A stretch of DNA of 13,544 bases from Abditibacteriota bacterium (GTDB lineage Bacteria; Armatimonadota; UBA5829): the NCBI GenBank assembly GCA_017959625.1, contig JAGDAG010000001.1, positions 1 through 13,544 of the forward strand, read 5' to 3'. Positions 1 through 8,030 of the stretch are shown here, piece after piece (the stretch's first letter is position 1; each line of letters begins with the position of its first letter). The notes beneath the pieces are model-generated. The model was not told the DNA's origin. It ran no database searches and saw nothing but the letters and a program-made list of their open reading frames with translations. The translations under genes and the position numbers were made by a program.

Positions 1-588
1 AACACGCTCAGGGAAAAGGGGCTTGACACCGAGGCGTCGGGATACGTGCTTATGACTCTTGTCAACGTGTATGAAAAGGATCTCACCGTCCTGCCCACCC
101 ACAGGGTGGTGTTCGGGCTGGACGGGGCAAAGGTCCGCGCGTTTCCGGAAATGCTTGCAAAACGCTTCCGCATAGTCCCCGTATCCCGGGAGTCCGTCGC
201 TGAGGCGATGGCGGGAAAAAACATCGGCATGGCGTCTTGCGAGGGAGTTTTTGTTCTGGAAAAGCTGCCCGGCACCGAGCCCGACGTCGAGGGTTCGGCC
301 TATACCAGAGCGCTGGAGCTTACGCTTTTGCACAAATGCATCCTGGAGGATATGCTGGGCATCGATAAAAAGGTGCTGGCGGCCCATACCAACGTGATTT
401 ATACAAGAAGCGCCGAAGAGGCCCTCGGGCTGGTTTCTTCCGGAAAGGCCCAGCTGGCTTTTCTCTGCAACGACATCCCGGTGAAGGCCATTCTCGATAT
501 CGCTTCGGCGGGGGAGAAGATGCCCCAGAAAGCCACCTATTTTTACCCCAAGCTGCTTTCCGGGCTGGTGATCCGAAGCCTGAAGTAG
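1..588 (+). CDS. DUF1015 family protein, 3' portion (5' end outside window)
   Basis: The reading frame is open from base 1, so the gene is cut by the window edge and its start is not visible; 195 codons remain before the TAG stop. The visible part matches the C-terminal half of the DUF1015 family. It shows the LPTHRVVFGLDG motif near the start, an L..KCILEDMLGI helix in the middle, the AFLCNDIPV strand, and the hallmark ending GEKMPQKATYFYPKLLSG followed by LVI. The family is widespread in bacteria and has no established biochemical role; it is predicted to be soluble, and I see no signal peptide or membrane segment in this part. The next gene begins 9 nt after the stop, so they are probably cotranscribed. 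Family assignment is secure; function is unknown. Confidence 0.88.
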   Translation, partial: NTLREKGLDTEASGYVLMTLVNVYEKDLTVLPTHRVVFGLDGAKVRAFPEMLAKRFRIVPVSRESVAEAMAGKNIGMASCEGVFVLEKLPGTEPDVEGSAYTRALELTLLHKCILEDMLGIDKKVLAAHTNVIYTRSAEEALGLVSSGKAQLAFLCNDIPVKAILDIASAGEKMPQKATYFYPKLLSGLVIRSLK

Positions 589-597
589 AGGTGTGAT

Positions 598-2502
598 ATG
601 CCGGTTATACGTTCCAGAACAGGTTTCAAATGGGATTACTGCGCCACTGCCAGCGAATATATCGCTCTGCCCCGGAACACCATGAAGGGGCAGGTGGGCT
701 GCGTCAGTTTTCTGGATATGGGCTTCAACGCCAACGTGGATCTTGTGGGCAGAGAGGATATGCCTCTCGTCTCTCCTTTCGTTATCGCCGACGGCGAAGA
801 GATCACCCGGAGCGCGGATTTCCGCCTTGAGAAATACTGGATCCCCGTTTACGGTTTTTCCGGCAGCGAGGTCTCCGCTTCCCTGCGGCTCATTACCCCC
901 ATAACCCGAAAGGGCTTCATCTGCCGCCTTGAGGTAAAAAACGCCGGCAGCCGGACGGTAAAGGCCGAATGCGGCTTCCGGGGGGCGTTCAAGGATATCC
1001 TTCTCACCAGCAAGGCCCTTACCAGGCTGAAATGCGACAAGCTCATAACCATACCTTCCCGGGAAAAGAATATGGTGCTTCTCAAGGGCGAGCGGGAGGA
1101 CACTCTTTTTGCCATGTGCCTTCTGAACGGAAGCGAACTCGACGCCGAGGTCTCGGTTTGCGACCTGCAGATGTCCGGAGACCCCAGGGATTCCCTGGAC
1201 TATTGTTACGAGATGTCCATAGAGACGGAGCTGGCTCCCGGAGAGAGCTTCGTTCTGCCCCTGTATGCCGGCATAGGCAAAAAGGATATATCCGCCGTTT
1301 CCGCCGCCAGAGAGCTGATGTATCAGGGCGCGGACAGGCTGGAGGACAATCTGAAAAAGTGGCTGGACAGGCATATCATCCACTGCGGCGGCGACGAAGA
1401 GCTGAAAAGGCTCGTCAACGAGAATTCGTTTTATAATTTCTTTTACAGCCAGGGAGTGACTCTGGATACCGAGGAAATGGCTATAGTTTCCGCCAGAGAC
1501 TCCAAAAGCTCGGCCTGCGGCGTATATACCGACGACGATTCCCTGCTGCGTTCCATATTCGGAGTCAAGCAGATAAGCCAGAGCCAGGCCCGGAAGCATC
1601 TGCAGTATGCTTTCGGCATCCAGGCGGAAAACGTGGGGGTTTTGTCCCGCACCATAAACGGAAGGGTGCTGGAGCCCGGCATGAAGCTGGATTCCATCTG
1701 CGCTCCCATCAGGGCGCTGCAGGATTATATCGAGACCACCGGCGACCTGTCTATCCTGTATCTCAACGATATCCAGGATCACGTCAGCTACGTTCAGGAC
1801 ATCCTGGGCACCCAGTATCACGGTATGGATTATATCATGGAGACCCTCTACGACGTGTCCGGCAATTACACCCAGTATCCGTATCTGTGCGTCCAGAACG
1901 TCCTTGCCTGGAAGATACTCACGGATATCAGCATGCTTTACAACAGGATCAGGGATCTGGACCGCAGCAAGGAAGCCATGAACGTTGCCGATTCGCTGAA
2001 GCTGGCCATTATGAAAAGCTTCGTTTTCGAAGGCGCGGACGGCCCCCAGTTTGCATGGGCCGTGGATATGGAAGGCGGCTATATCTTTGACGACGATCCT
2101 TCCCTCAGCCTGCTGATGCTCCCCTTCTGGGGCTTCTGCGAAAAAAACGATCCCGTGTTCCTCAACACCCGGAAGTTTATCGCAGGCCTCCGCAGCCGCG
2201 AGCCGAAGAATATGAAAAACGAGATAAATACTCTTATAAACAGCGCTTTATGCGGAGACAAAGATACCGCCGAGGGCATAATGAAGGGCTGGATAAAGAA
2301 AGCGGCGGAGACCGGCGGGGAAGAGCTGGGGGCGGATCCCCACGCTTCGCTGTGCGGCATCCTGGCTTTTGCCCTTAAAATGCTTTACGGAGACAGGCTC
2401 AGGATGCCGGGGGCGTCGGCGTTGTTTCAGAAGACTCCCACAGAGTCGCTGTTTCACAAATCGCCCACGGTAAAGCTGAATTACAAAAAAGCGAGGGTAT
2501 AA
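598..2502 (+). CDS. (alpha/alpha)6-barrel glycosidase, GH125-like with an N-terminal beta-rich domain
   Basis: A 634-residue protein without a signal peptide, so probably cytoplasmic. The ATG at 598 follows an AGAGGTG ribosome site at the expected distance. Residues 1 to about 230 look beta-rich, like the beta-sandwich preceding many six-hairpin glycosidases. Residues from about 250 carry helical-barrel motifs: YTDDDSLLRSIFG (310-322), D365 followed by an ETTGD motif, FDDDPSLSLLMLPFWGF (497-513) and NDPVFLNTRKFI (517-528). The last two closely resemble GH125 metal-independent alpha-mannosidases (typically DDxNxPSLLSLPYLGY and NDPxYxNTRKFxLS). The region after 528 diverges: the GH125 H-E-S/T-F segment that carries the catalytic base is not recognisable, and a GGEELGADPHASL stretch sits near that place. 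Typical GH125 enzymes are about 430 residues, so the N-terminal domain is extra. Activity on an alpha-linked sugar is inferred; substrate unknown. A glycosyltransferase and a sugar kinase gene follow directly. Confidence 0.65.
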   Translation: MPVIRSRTGFKWDYCATASEYIALPRNTMKGQVGCVSFLDMGFNANVDLVGREDMPLVSPFVIADGEEITRSADFRLEKYWIPVYGFSGSEVSASLRLITPITRKGFICRLEVKNAGSRTVKAECGFRGAFKDILLTSKALTRLKCDKLITIPSREKNMVLLKGEREDTLFAMCLLNGSELDAEVSVCDLQMSGDPRDSLDYCYEMSIETELAPGESFVLPLYAGIGKKDISAVSAARELMYQGADRLEDNLKKWLDRHIIHCGGDEELKRLVNENSFYNFFYSQGVTLDTEEMAIVSARDSKSSACGVYTDDDSLLRSIFGVKQISQSQARKHLQYAFGIQAENVGVLSRTINGRVLEPGMKLDSICAPIRALQDYIETTGDLSILYLNDIQDHVSYVQDILGTQYHGMDYIMETLYDVSGNYTQYPYLCVQNVLAWKILTDISMLYNRIRDLDRSKEAMNVADSLKLAIMKSFVFEGADGPQFAWAVDMEGGYIFDDDPSLSLLMLPFWGFCEKNDPVFLNTRKFIAGLRSREPKNMKNEINTLINSALCGDKDTAEGIMKGWIKKAAETGGEELGADPHASLCGILAFALKMLYGDRLRMPGASALFQKTPTESLFHKSPTVKLNYKKARV

Positions 2503-2504
2503 AA

Positions 2505-3242
2505 ATGGAACGCGTCAGGCTTTTGGATATTTTCGTCCATGACGTCTCTCTTGAAGAAGTCCTGGAGCAGATAACGAAATGGTGCCGCGAAAAAGGCGCC
2601 CATCAGGTGGTGACTGCCGATGCGTATATGGTGGACCTGGCTTCCTCGGATCCCGTGTTCAGGCAGCTTATGCTGGACGCGGATCTGGTGACCCCCGATT
2701 CCTCCGGCGTGCTCCTTGCTTCGCGCCTTGCCGGGACCCCCATCAAAAACAAGGCTTCCGGCTGCGTCATAGCCGAAAACCATTGCCGCATATCCGGCAG
2801 GGAAGGGCTGAAGATCTATTTTCTGGGGGCGTCGGAAAAAGCCAACACCGGCGCTGCGGAAAAAATGCAGGCGGCGTATCCCGACATGCTTTTTGCCGGC
2901 AGGCATGACGGCTATTTTTCGCCGGAGGAAAGCGCCGGCGTTGCCGCCGCCATAAAGGAGACCGGAGCGGATATCGTTCTGGTGGCCCTGGGCATCCCCA
3001 AGCAGGAATACTGGATAAAGGAATTCCTTCCCGCCTCCGGCGCTTCCGTGGGCATCGGCATCGGAGGGACCTTCGACGTCATGAGCGGAAACGTGAAAAG
3101 GGCGCCGGTGTTTTTTCAGAAGCTTTATCTTGAGTGGCTTTACCGCTTTCTGCAGGCCCCAAAAAAAAGCTACAAGCTGGGGCGTTTGCCGGGCTTTTTT
3201 CTCAAAGTGCTCAAAAACAGGAACAAAAAGGACAACAGTTGA
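2505..3242 (+). CDS. WecG/TagA/CpsF family glycosyltransferase (GT26)
   Basis: A 245-residue protein of the GT26 family, whose members transfer a sugar such as N-acetylmannosamine from a UDP-sugar to an undecaprenyl-diphosphate-linked acceptor at the inner face of the membrane. Family signatures in order: VTADAYMVDLA (36-46), TPDSSGVLLASRL (63-75), IYFLGAS (104-110), GRHDGYF (132-138), ALGIPKQEYWI (161-171), GIGGTFDVMSG (185-195) and the C-terminal RAPVFFQKLYLEWLYRFL (199-216). Compared, from memory, with Thermoanaerobacter italicus TagA, T37, D65, Q167 and R214 are kept at the same numbers, while N39, R83, R221 and R224 are D, K, K and K here, and the usual D-G after D65 reads D-S. The start ATG lies 2 nt after the upstream stop with GAGGGT upstream. 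No other teichoic acid or O-antigen gene is visible, so the polymer and exact donor are unknown. Confidence 0.88.
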   Translation: MERVRLLDIFVHDVSLEEVLEQITKWCREKGAHQVVTADAYMVDLASSDPVFRQLMLDADLVTPDSSGVLLASRLAGTPIKNKASGCVIAENHCRISGREGLKIYFLGASEKANTGAAEKMQAAYPDMLFAGRHDGYFSPEESAGVAAAIKETGADIVLVALGIPKQEYWIKEFLPASGASVGIGIGGTFDVMSGNVKRAPVFFQKLYLEWLYRFLQAPKKSYKLGRLPGFFLKVLKNRNKKDNS

Positions 3243-3248
3243 ATCATT

Positions 3249-4163
3249 ATGAGTAAACCGGATCTTATAATCACAGGCTCGGTAGCCTTCGATACCGTAA
3301 AAACCAGAACCGAAGAAAAGCAGCGCGTCCTGGGAGGGGCGGCGGTGTACGCTTCCGTAGCGGCGGCCAAATTCTGCCGTCCCGGCATCATTTCCATAGC
3401 CGGAAGCGATTTCCCCGCAGAATACAAAGAGTATCTCACCCGTATGGGCGTGGATATCACGGGACTTGCCGAGGGGGGCGGCAAAACCTTCAGCTGGGCG
3501 GGCTCCTACGAAAAAGATACCAACGAGGCTGTGACCCTTGACACGCAGCTCAACGTTTTCGAAGGCTTCGACCCCCACATGCCGGACAGCTACAAAGGCG
3601 CCGGCACGGTTTTTCTGGGAAATCTGGACCCGCGGCTCCAGCTGCAGGTGCTGGCGGAAAACCCCCATATCGCTTTTTCCGCCTGCGACACCATGAATTT
3701 CTGGATAGACTGCGCTCCGGAGCTTTTGCGGGAGGTGTTCAAAAAGGTTTCCGTGATATTCATCAACGAAAAGGAAGCCTGCCAGGTCACCGGCGAACGT
3801 TCTCTCGTGCCTTCGGGGCAGAGGCTGCTGGAGTTCGGCCCGGAATACGTGATAATCAAGCTGGGGAAATACGGCGCCGCCGGCTTCGGCAAAAACGGCG
3901 AGCTGTTCATCATCCCCTGCGTCCCCCTGGACTATGACGTAGTGGACCCCACCGGGGCGGGGGATTCCTTTGCCGGTTCGTTTATGGGATATCTTTCCGT
4001 CAGGAAGCGCATCACCTTCGGCGACGTCAAACAGGCTATGGTCATCGGCACGGTAGTAGCGGCCCAAACCATTTCCGGTTTCAGCACCTCCGCTTTGGAT
4101 ATACCCGACAGGTCCCGGATACTGAGGGAAGCCGTGGATTTCTCCCGCTGCTTTGCCCTGTAA
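3249..4163 (+). CDS. PfkB (ribokinase-like) family carbohydrate kinase
   Basis: A 304-residue cytoplasmic protein that should phosphorylate a sugar or nucleoside hydroxyl using ATP. The C-terminal PfkB signature is intact: DPTGAGDSFAGSF begins at D233 and ends in the anion-hole GAGD with catalytic base D239. NEKEACQVTGE and VIIKLGKYGAAGF are the usual nucleotide-domain strands. The N-terminal glycine pair is in LGGAAVYASVAAAKF (28-42), where Tyr replaces the Asn usual in ribokinase and fructokinase; this GGxAxYxS form marks a separate, poorly characterised PfkB subgroup, so I do not name a substrate. Length is normal. The gene starts 6 nt after the upstream stop and has only a weak ribosome site, which suggests translational coupling. 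Position between a glycosyltransferase gene and queA gives no firm clue to the substrate. Confidence 0.88.
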   Translation: MSKPDLIITGSVAFDTVKTRTEEKQRVLGGAAVYASVAAAKFCRPGIISIAGSDFPAEYKEYLTRMGVDITGLAEGGGKTFSWAGSYEKDTNEAVTLDTQLNVFEGFDPHMPDSYKGAGTVFLGNLDPRLQLQVLAENPHIAFSACDTMNFWIDCAPELLREVFKKVSVIFINEKEACQVTGERSLVPSGQRLLEFGPEYVIIKLGKYGAAGFGKNGELFIIPCVPLDYDVVDPTGAGDSFAGSFMGYLSVRKRITFGDVKQAMVIGTVVAAQTISGFSTSALDIPDRSRILREAVDFSRCFAL

Positions 4164-4169
4164 AGAAGT

Positions 4170-5216
4170 ATGCAGCTCAGCGACTTTGATTATTATCTTC
4201 CGGAAGAGCTCATAGCCCAGAAGCCTCTCGAAAACAGAGATGCGTCGCGGCTTCTGGTGCTGGACCCGGAAACGGGAGAAACGGAGCACAGGCATTTTTA
4301 CGATATCTGCGATTACCTTCTGCCCGGCGATCTGCTGGTATTCAACGATACCAAAGTGAGCAGCTACCGGCTTTTCGGGCGCAAGTCCACCGGAGGCAGG
4401 GTGGAATGCCTGCTGACGCAGAAGCTGGAGACGAACCTTTACAAAGCCGTGGTGAGCCCCGGCAGAAGGCTTCCGGAAAATACTGTCTTCCGCCTGGACT
4501 GCGGCCTTGACGTAAAAATACTCCGCCGTTACGAAACGGGGGAAAGGCTCATACGGTTTTTGTCGGAGGGAGACGCCGATCCCGTGATAAAAAAACACGG
4601 CCTGGTGCCCCTGCCTCCGTATATCCATGAAAAACTGGAAGACTACGGCCGTTACCAGACCGTATATGCGGATCCGGAGGGTTCCGCCGCCGCCCCTACC
4701 GCAGGGCTCCATTTTACAAAGGAGCTTCTGGCTAAAATAAAGGATATGGGCGTGGAGTCCGCCTTCGTGACCCTCCACGTGGGCATAGGCACCTTCCGCC
4801 CCATACGCTGCGACAATATAGACGAGCATATCATGCATTCCGAGCGGTATATCATTCCCGGCGCCACCGCGGAAAAGGTGAAAAACGCAAAGGGGCGCAT
4901 AATCGCCGTGGGCACCACCTCCGTCAGGGCCCTGGAAAGCGCCGCGGAGGGCAGAAGGCTTTTGCGGGAGGAAGAGGCGGACAGCCGGCTCTTTATCCGT
5001 CCGCCTTACGATTTTAAGATCGCGGACGGGCTCATAACCAATTTCCATATACCAAAATCCACCCTGCTGCTTCTGGTGAGCGCTCTTGCCGGCAGGGAGA
5101 ACATACTTTCGGCCTACAAAGAGGCCGTAGAGCTGCGGTACCGCTTTTTCAGCTTCGGCGACGCTATGTTCATCAAGCCGAAAAGGGGAGCCTTTTCCGG
5201 AGAAAATCGGGCATGA
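4170..5216 (+). CDS. queA: S-adenosylmethionine:tRNA ribosyltransferase-isomerase QueA
   Basis: QueA transfers the ribosyl group of S-adenosylmethionine to the 7-aminomethyl-7-deazaguanine base at position 34 of tRNAs with GUN anticodons, forming epoxyqueuosine in the queuosine pathway. The 348-residue length is typical. Conserved blocks are visible along the whole chain: LPEELIAQKPLENRDASRLL (10-29), LPGDLLVFNDTKV (51-63), GSAAAPTAGLHFT (171-183), VTLHVGIGTFRPIR, VGTTSVRALE (247-256), ADGLITNFHIPKSTLLLLVS and YRFFSFGDAMFI near the end. The start at 4170 is 6 nt after the upstream stop and matches the family N-terminus. The stop overlaps the next start in an ATGA. Other queuosine genes (tgt, queC-F, queG/H) are absent from the window, so this is an isolated queA in a mixed operon. 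Confidence 0.97.
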   Translation: MQLSDFDYYLPEELIAQKPLENRDASRLLVLDPETGETEHRHFYDICDYLLPGDLLVFNDTKVSSYRLFGRKSTGGRVECLLTQKLETNLYKAVVSPGRRLPENTVFRLDCGLDVKILRRYETGERLIRFLSEGDADPVIKKHGLVPLPPYIHEKLEDYGRYQTVYADPEGSAAAPTAGLHFTKELLAKIKDMGVESAFVTLHVGIGTFRPIRCDNIDEHIMHSERYIIPGATAEKVKNAKGRIIAVGTTSVRALESAAEGRRLLREEEADSRLFIRPPYDFKIADGLITNFHIPKSTLLLLVSALAGRENILSAYKEAVELRYRFFSFGDAMFIKPKRGAFSGENRA

Positions 5217-5950
5217 ACGGACCCGGGCAATACAGGGAGCTGCCTCCTTTTTACGACGCTCTCATGAAAAACGTGCCTTACGGCTACTGGGCGGAATATA
5301 TAGAAAAACTGTTCGAAAGGTATTCCTTCCGGCCGGCTTCCGTCCTGGACGTGGCCTGCGGTACCGGGACCATGACCAAAGCCTTTGCCGATATGGGCAT
5401 GGAAGCGGTGGGGATAGATATTTCCCCCGGAATGACGGAATGCGCCAAAAGCAAGTATCCCGGGCTGGAGTTTTTGTGCCGGGACGCCGCGGACTTCGAC
5501 CTGGGAAGGCAGTTCGACGCCGCGGTGAGCCTTTTTGACAGCCTGAATTACATAACCGACCGGAGCCGCCTGCAGGAGGCTTTCCGTTGCGTTGAAAAGC
5601 ATCTGCGCCCCGGCGGGTATTTTATTTTTGATATGAACACCATATACGCCCTTTCCATGGACTTTTTCCGGCAGGCGGACCTTGAAGGCTGGCCGCGTTA
5701 CATCTGGAAGCCCCGGTGGGACCCCAAGACCCGCCTGTGCGAGGTGGATATGACCTTTGAGATAAAAAACGAAGACGGCAGTATCAGCGAAGTAAAGGAA
5801 AAGCATATACAAAAGGGCTACAGGCAGAAGGAGATACTTTATATGCTGGGCGAAGCGTCCCTTTCCTTTGTGGAGGCTTTCGACGCCTATACCTTCAACA
5901 AAACGAACAAAAGGAGCGACAGGATCTTTTATGTTGCGCGCAAGGATTAG
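5213..5950 (+). CDS. Class I SAM-dependent methyltransferase
   Basis: A 245-residue Rossmann-fold methyltransferase. Motif I is clear at residues 44-53 (VLDVACGTGT), followed by the acidic end of strand 2 in AVGIDISPGM, an acidic motif FLCRDAADFDLG, the DSLNYI motif that follows strand 4, and HLRPGGYFIFDMNT after strand 5. The N-terminal YRELPPFYDALM segment fits small-molecule methyltransferases of the Methyltransf_25 type. The DSLNYI motif and the C-terminal region rich in aromatic and charged residues occur in several uncharacterised members, so the substrate is unknown. The start codon overlaps the queA stop by 4 nt (ATGA), which implies coupled translation, and its own 3' end overlaps the following lipoprotein gene by 20 nt. 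Confidence 0.9.
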   Translation: MNGPGQYRELPPFYDALMKNVPYGYWAEYIEKLFERYSFRPASVLDVACGTGTMTKAFADMGMEAVGIDISPGMTECAKSKYPGLEFLCRDAADFDLGRQFDAAVSLFDSLNYITDRSRLQEAFRCVEKHLRPGGYFIFDMNTIYALSMDFFRQADLEGWPRYIWKPRWDPKTRLCEVDMTFEIKNEDGSISEVKEKHIQKGYRQKEILYMLGEASLSFVEAFDAYTFNKTNKRSDRIFYVARKD

Positions 5951-8030
5951 TTTTATTTTTATTGTTTTGGCGTGTATATGCCTCGCGGCGGGCTGCGGCC
6001 CCAAAAAACAGGCGCAGGGCGAAAACGCCGTCTGGAAGGATACCGGCGCTCAGGCTCAGCTTGACCCGTGGCTCCTGGTGAGCGAAGCCCTGCCCCGGGG
6101 AGACGAGGCCGGCGCTTATCTCGGCAACGGTTTTTACGGCGTGCGGCTTTTTTCCACCGGTTTCGGCAGGCTGGGGGATACTCCCGCGGAAAGCCGCTGT
6201 TACGGTTTTTATGACGGCGCCGAGAAAATACTGAATCTGCCCCAGCTGGCCGACCTCCGCTTTTACGACGAATCGGGAGAAGAACTGAAACAGACGGGAA
6301 AGGGCTTCCGCCAGACCCTGGATATGAAGCAGGCCTGCCTTATAACCGAAGGCGAATGGAAGTCTTCCCGCATGGCGGCCGAAATAAGATCGGCAGTTTA
6401 CGTCCTTAAGAGCCGCTTCTCATACTGCTGCTGCGCCATAGAGCTTGAAGTGAAGCCTTACAAAAACGGCCGCATCACCGTGAAGGCTCCTGTCTCCCCG
6501 GGGGATGACCCGGTCCGGACGGCGGGCCCCGACGGTAAATGGCCGGTGAGGCAGTGGGCCGATGCGGAGCATAACGGAGACGGCGCCGCATATATGCCCT
6601 TCAAAGAAAACGCTCCTTTTGAGTTTTGGTTCGACGCCCGGAAAAACAAAACAAAAAAGCTTGTTTACTATGCGGACAACGTCGCCGCCCTCGACGCCCG
6701 CTCCGAATCCGCTCCTTTCGGGGCCGGTGAAAAAATCAGTTTTTCCGGATGGGTGGACTCGATGATAAAGCAGCACAAAGCCCTTTGGGCGGAGACCTGG
6801 AAGGCCGATATAGTGATAGAAGGCGATCCGGAGGCGCAGCAGACGGTGCATTCCGATATGTTCTATCTGCTGGAAAGCGCGGGGCACGCTTTCGGCATCC
6901 CTCCCACGGGGCTTTCCTCAAACGGCTTCGGTGGGCATATCTTCTGGGATACGGAACTATGGATGGTGCCCGCCCTCATCTGGCAGCGCCCCGACGCCGT
7001 GCGGGATATCCTCAGCTACAGGATACAAAGGCTCCCCGCCGCCCTTGAGCTGGGGAAAGAATACACCGGCAAAGACGGCTGCGCCGCCTATCCGTGGGAA
7101 AGCGCGGCAAGCGGCAAAGAGGTGACGCCTCTCGCCGTAGTGACCAAGGATGAAAGGCATATTTCTTCCGACATAGTTTTCGCCATGTGGCAGTATTATA
7201 AGGCCACGGGGGACAAAGAGTTTCTTGCCGAATGCTGGGACTCCATACGGTGCGTTGCAAATTTCTGGACGGAGTTTGCCGAAAAGAACGGCAGCGGAGG
7301 ATATGATATCAAAAACGTGTGCCCTCCCGACGAAAACGCGGGGCTCGTGGACAATTCCGTTTACACCAACGCTTCGGCCCAGGCGTCTCTTTTTATCGCA
7401 TCTCTGGCGTCCGGAGTCCTGGGGCATTCTCCCGACCCCCGGTGGACCGAAGTGGCGAAGGGGCTTGCAGTGCCCGACGACGGAGAAAAGCTGGTGATCT
7501 ACGACGGCTATAAGGGCGGAAAGATCAATCAGGCCGATCCCGAGCTTTTGTATTACCCCTGGCATTATCAGGACCTGCAGAGCGTCTTTCCTTCGGCAAA
7601 AACCTTCGCAAAGCTGGCGGAGGCTACCTGCGATTATTATATGAAAAGGACGGAAGAAAACGGGCCCGCCATGAGCGCCTCCGCCCACAGCATCATAACC
7701 GCAAAGCTGAAAAAGGATCCGGAGGAGGCCCTGAGGCTTTTCAGGGAAAGCTACCGTCCGTTTATGCGGGGGCCCTTCAACTATTTCAACGAAAAACGCT
7801 CGGCCACCTACAAAAACTGGTGCTTCCTCACCGGCGCCGCAGGCAGCGCTTCCGCGGTGCTCTGGGGCTTTGCCGGGCTGGATATGGACTATTATTCCCC
7901 GGAGGTAAAGCATACGGTAAAGCCCTGCGTTCCCGGAGAATGGAAAAGCGTCACCCTTACGGGAGTGCATTTCGGCGGAAAGGTATGCAATATCACCGCA
8001 AGAGCCGACGGCAGTTATGAGATAAAATGA
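5931..8030 (+). CDS. GH65-like glycoside hydrolase, predicted lipoprotein (PGGHG/acid-trehalase branch)
   Basis: I place the start at ATG 5931, giving 699 residues, because it begins a classic lipoprotein signal: RAR, a hydrophobic core, then LAAGC with the lipidated cysteine at C22. An in-frame ATG at 5868 would bury this signal. AGGA lies 6 nt upstream of 5931. GH65 motifs run through the protein: LGNGFYGVRLFSTGFG near residue 60, GLSSNGFGGHIFWDTELWM (D340 in the FWDTE box), AAYPWESA, PPDENAGLVDNSVYTN (E468, candidate general acid), NQADPELLYYPW, GPAMSASAHSI and NEKRSATYKNWCFLTGAAG (E621). The sequence is closer to the hydrolase branch (animal glucosylgalactosylhydroxylysine glucosidase, fungal acid trehalase) than to maltose or kojibiose phosphorylases. 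It should act outside the cytoplasm, membrane-anchored, on an alpha-glucoside; the substrate is not known. Confidence 0.82.
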   Translation: MLRARISFIFIVLACICLAAGCGPKKQAQGENAVWKDTGAQAQLDPWLLVSEALPRGDEAGAYLGNGFYGVRLFSTGFGRLGDTPAESRCYGFYDGAEKILNLPQLADLRFYDESGEELKQTGKGFRQTLDMKQACLITEGEWKSSRMAAEIRSAVYVLKSRFSYCCCAIELEVKPYKNGRITVKAPVSPGDDPVRTAGPDGKWPVRQWADAEHNGDGAAYMPFKENAPFEFWFDARKNKTKKLVYYADNVAALDARSESAPFGAGEKISFSGWVDSMIKQHKALWAETWKADIVIEGDPEAQQTVHSDMFYLLESAGHAFGIPPTGLSSNGFGGHIFWDTELWMVPALIWQRPDAVRDILSYRIQRLPAALELGKEYTGKDGCAAYPWESAASGKEVTPLAVVTKDERHISSDIVFAMWQYYKATGDKEFLAECWDSIRCVANFWTEFAEKNGSGGYDIKNVCPPDENAGLVDNSVYTNASAQASLFIASLASGVLGHSPDPRWTEVAKGLAVPDDGEKLVIYDGYKGGKINQADPELLYYPWHYQDLQSVFPSAKTFAKLAEATCDYYMKRTEENGPAMSASAHSIITAKLKKDPEEALRLFRESYRPFMRGPFNYFNEKRSATYKNWCFLTGAAGSASAVLWGFAGLDMDYYSPEVKHTVKPCVPGEWKSVTLTGVHFGGKVCNITARADGSYEIK

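Noticed and set aside
2481..5048. 855-codon open frame on the minus strand
   Set aside because: It is in exact antisense register with three well-identified genes, has no recognisable motifs, and is explained by the lack of TTA, CTA and TCA in those genes.
5868..5930. Longer N-terminus for the GH65-like protein starting at ATG 5868
   Set aside because: It would place 21 polar residues before a clear lipoprotein signal and deepen the overlap with the methyltransferase gene; 5931 has a fitting signal peptide and ribosome site.
6957..7970. 337-codon minus-strand frame
   Set aside because: In-register shadow of the GH65-like gene, ended by a single CTA codon on the sense strand.
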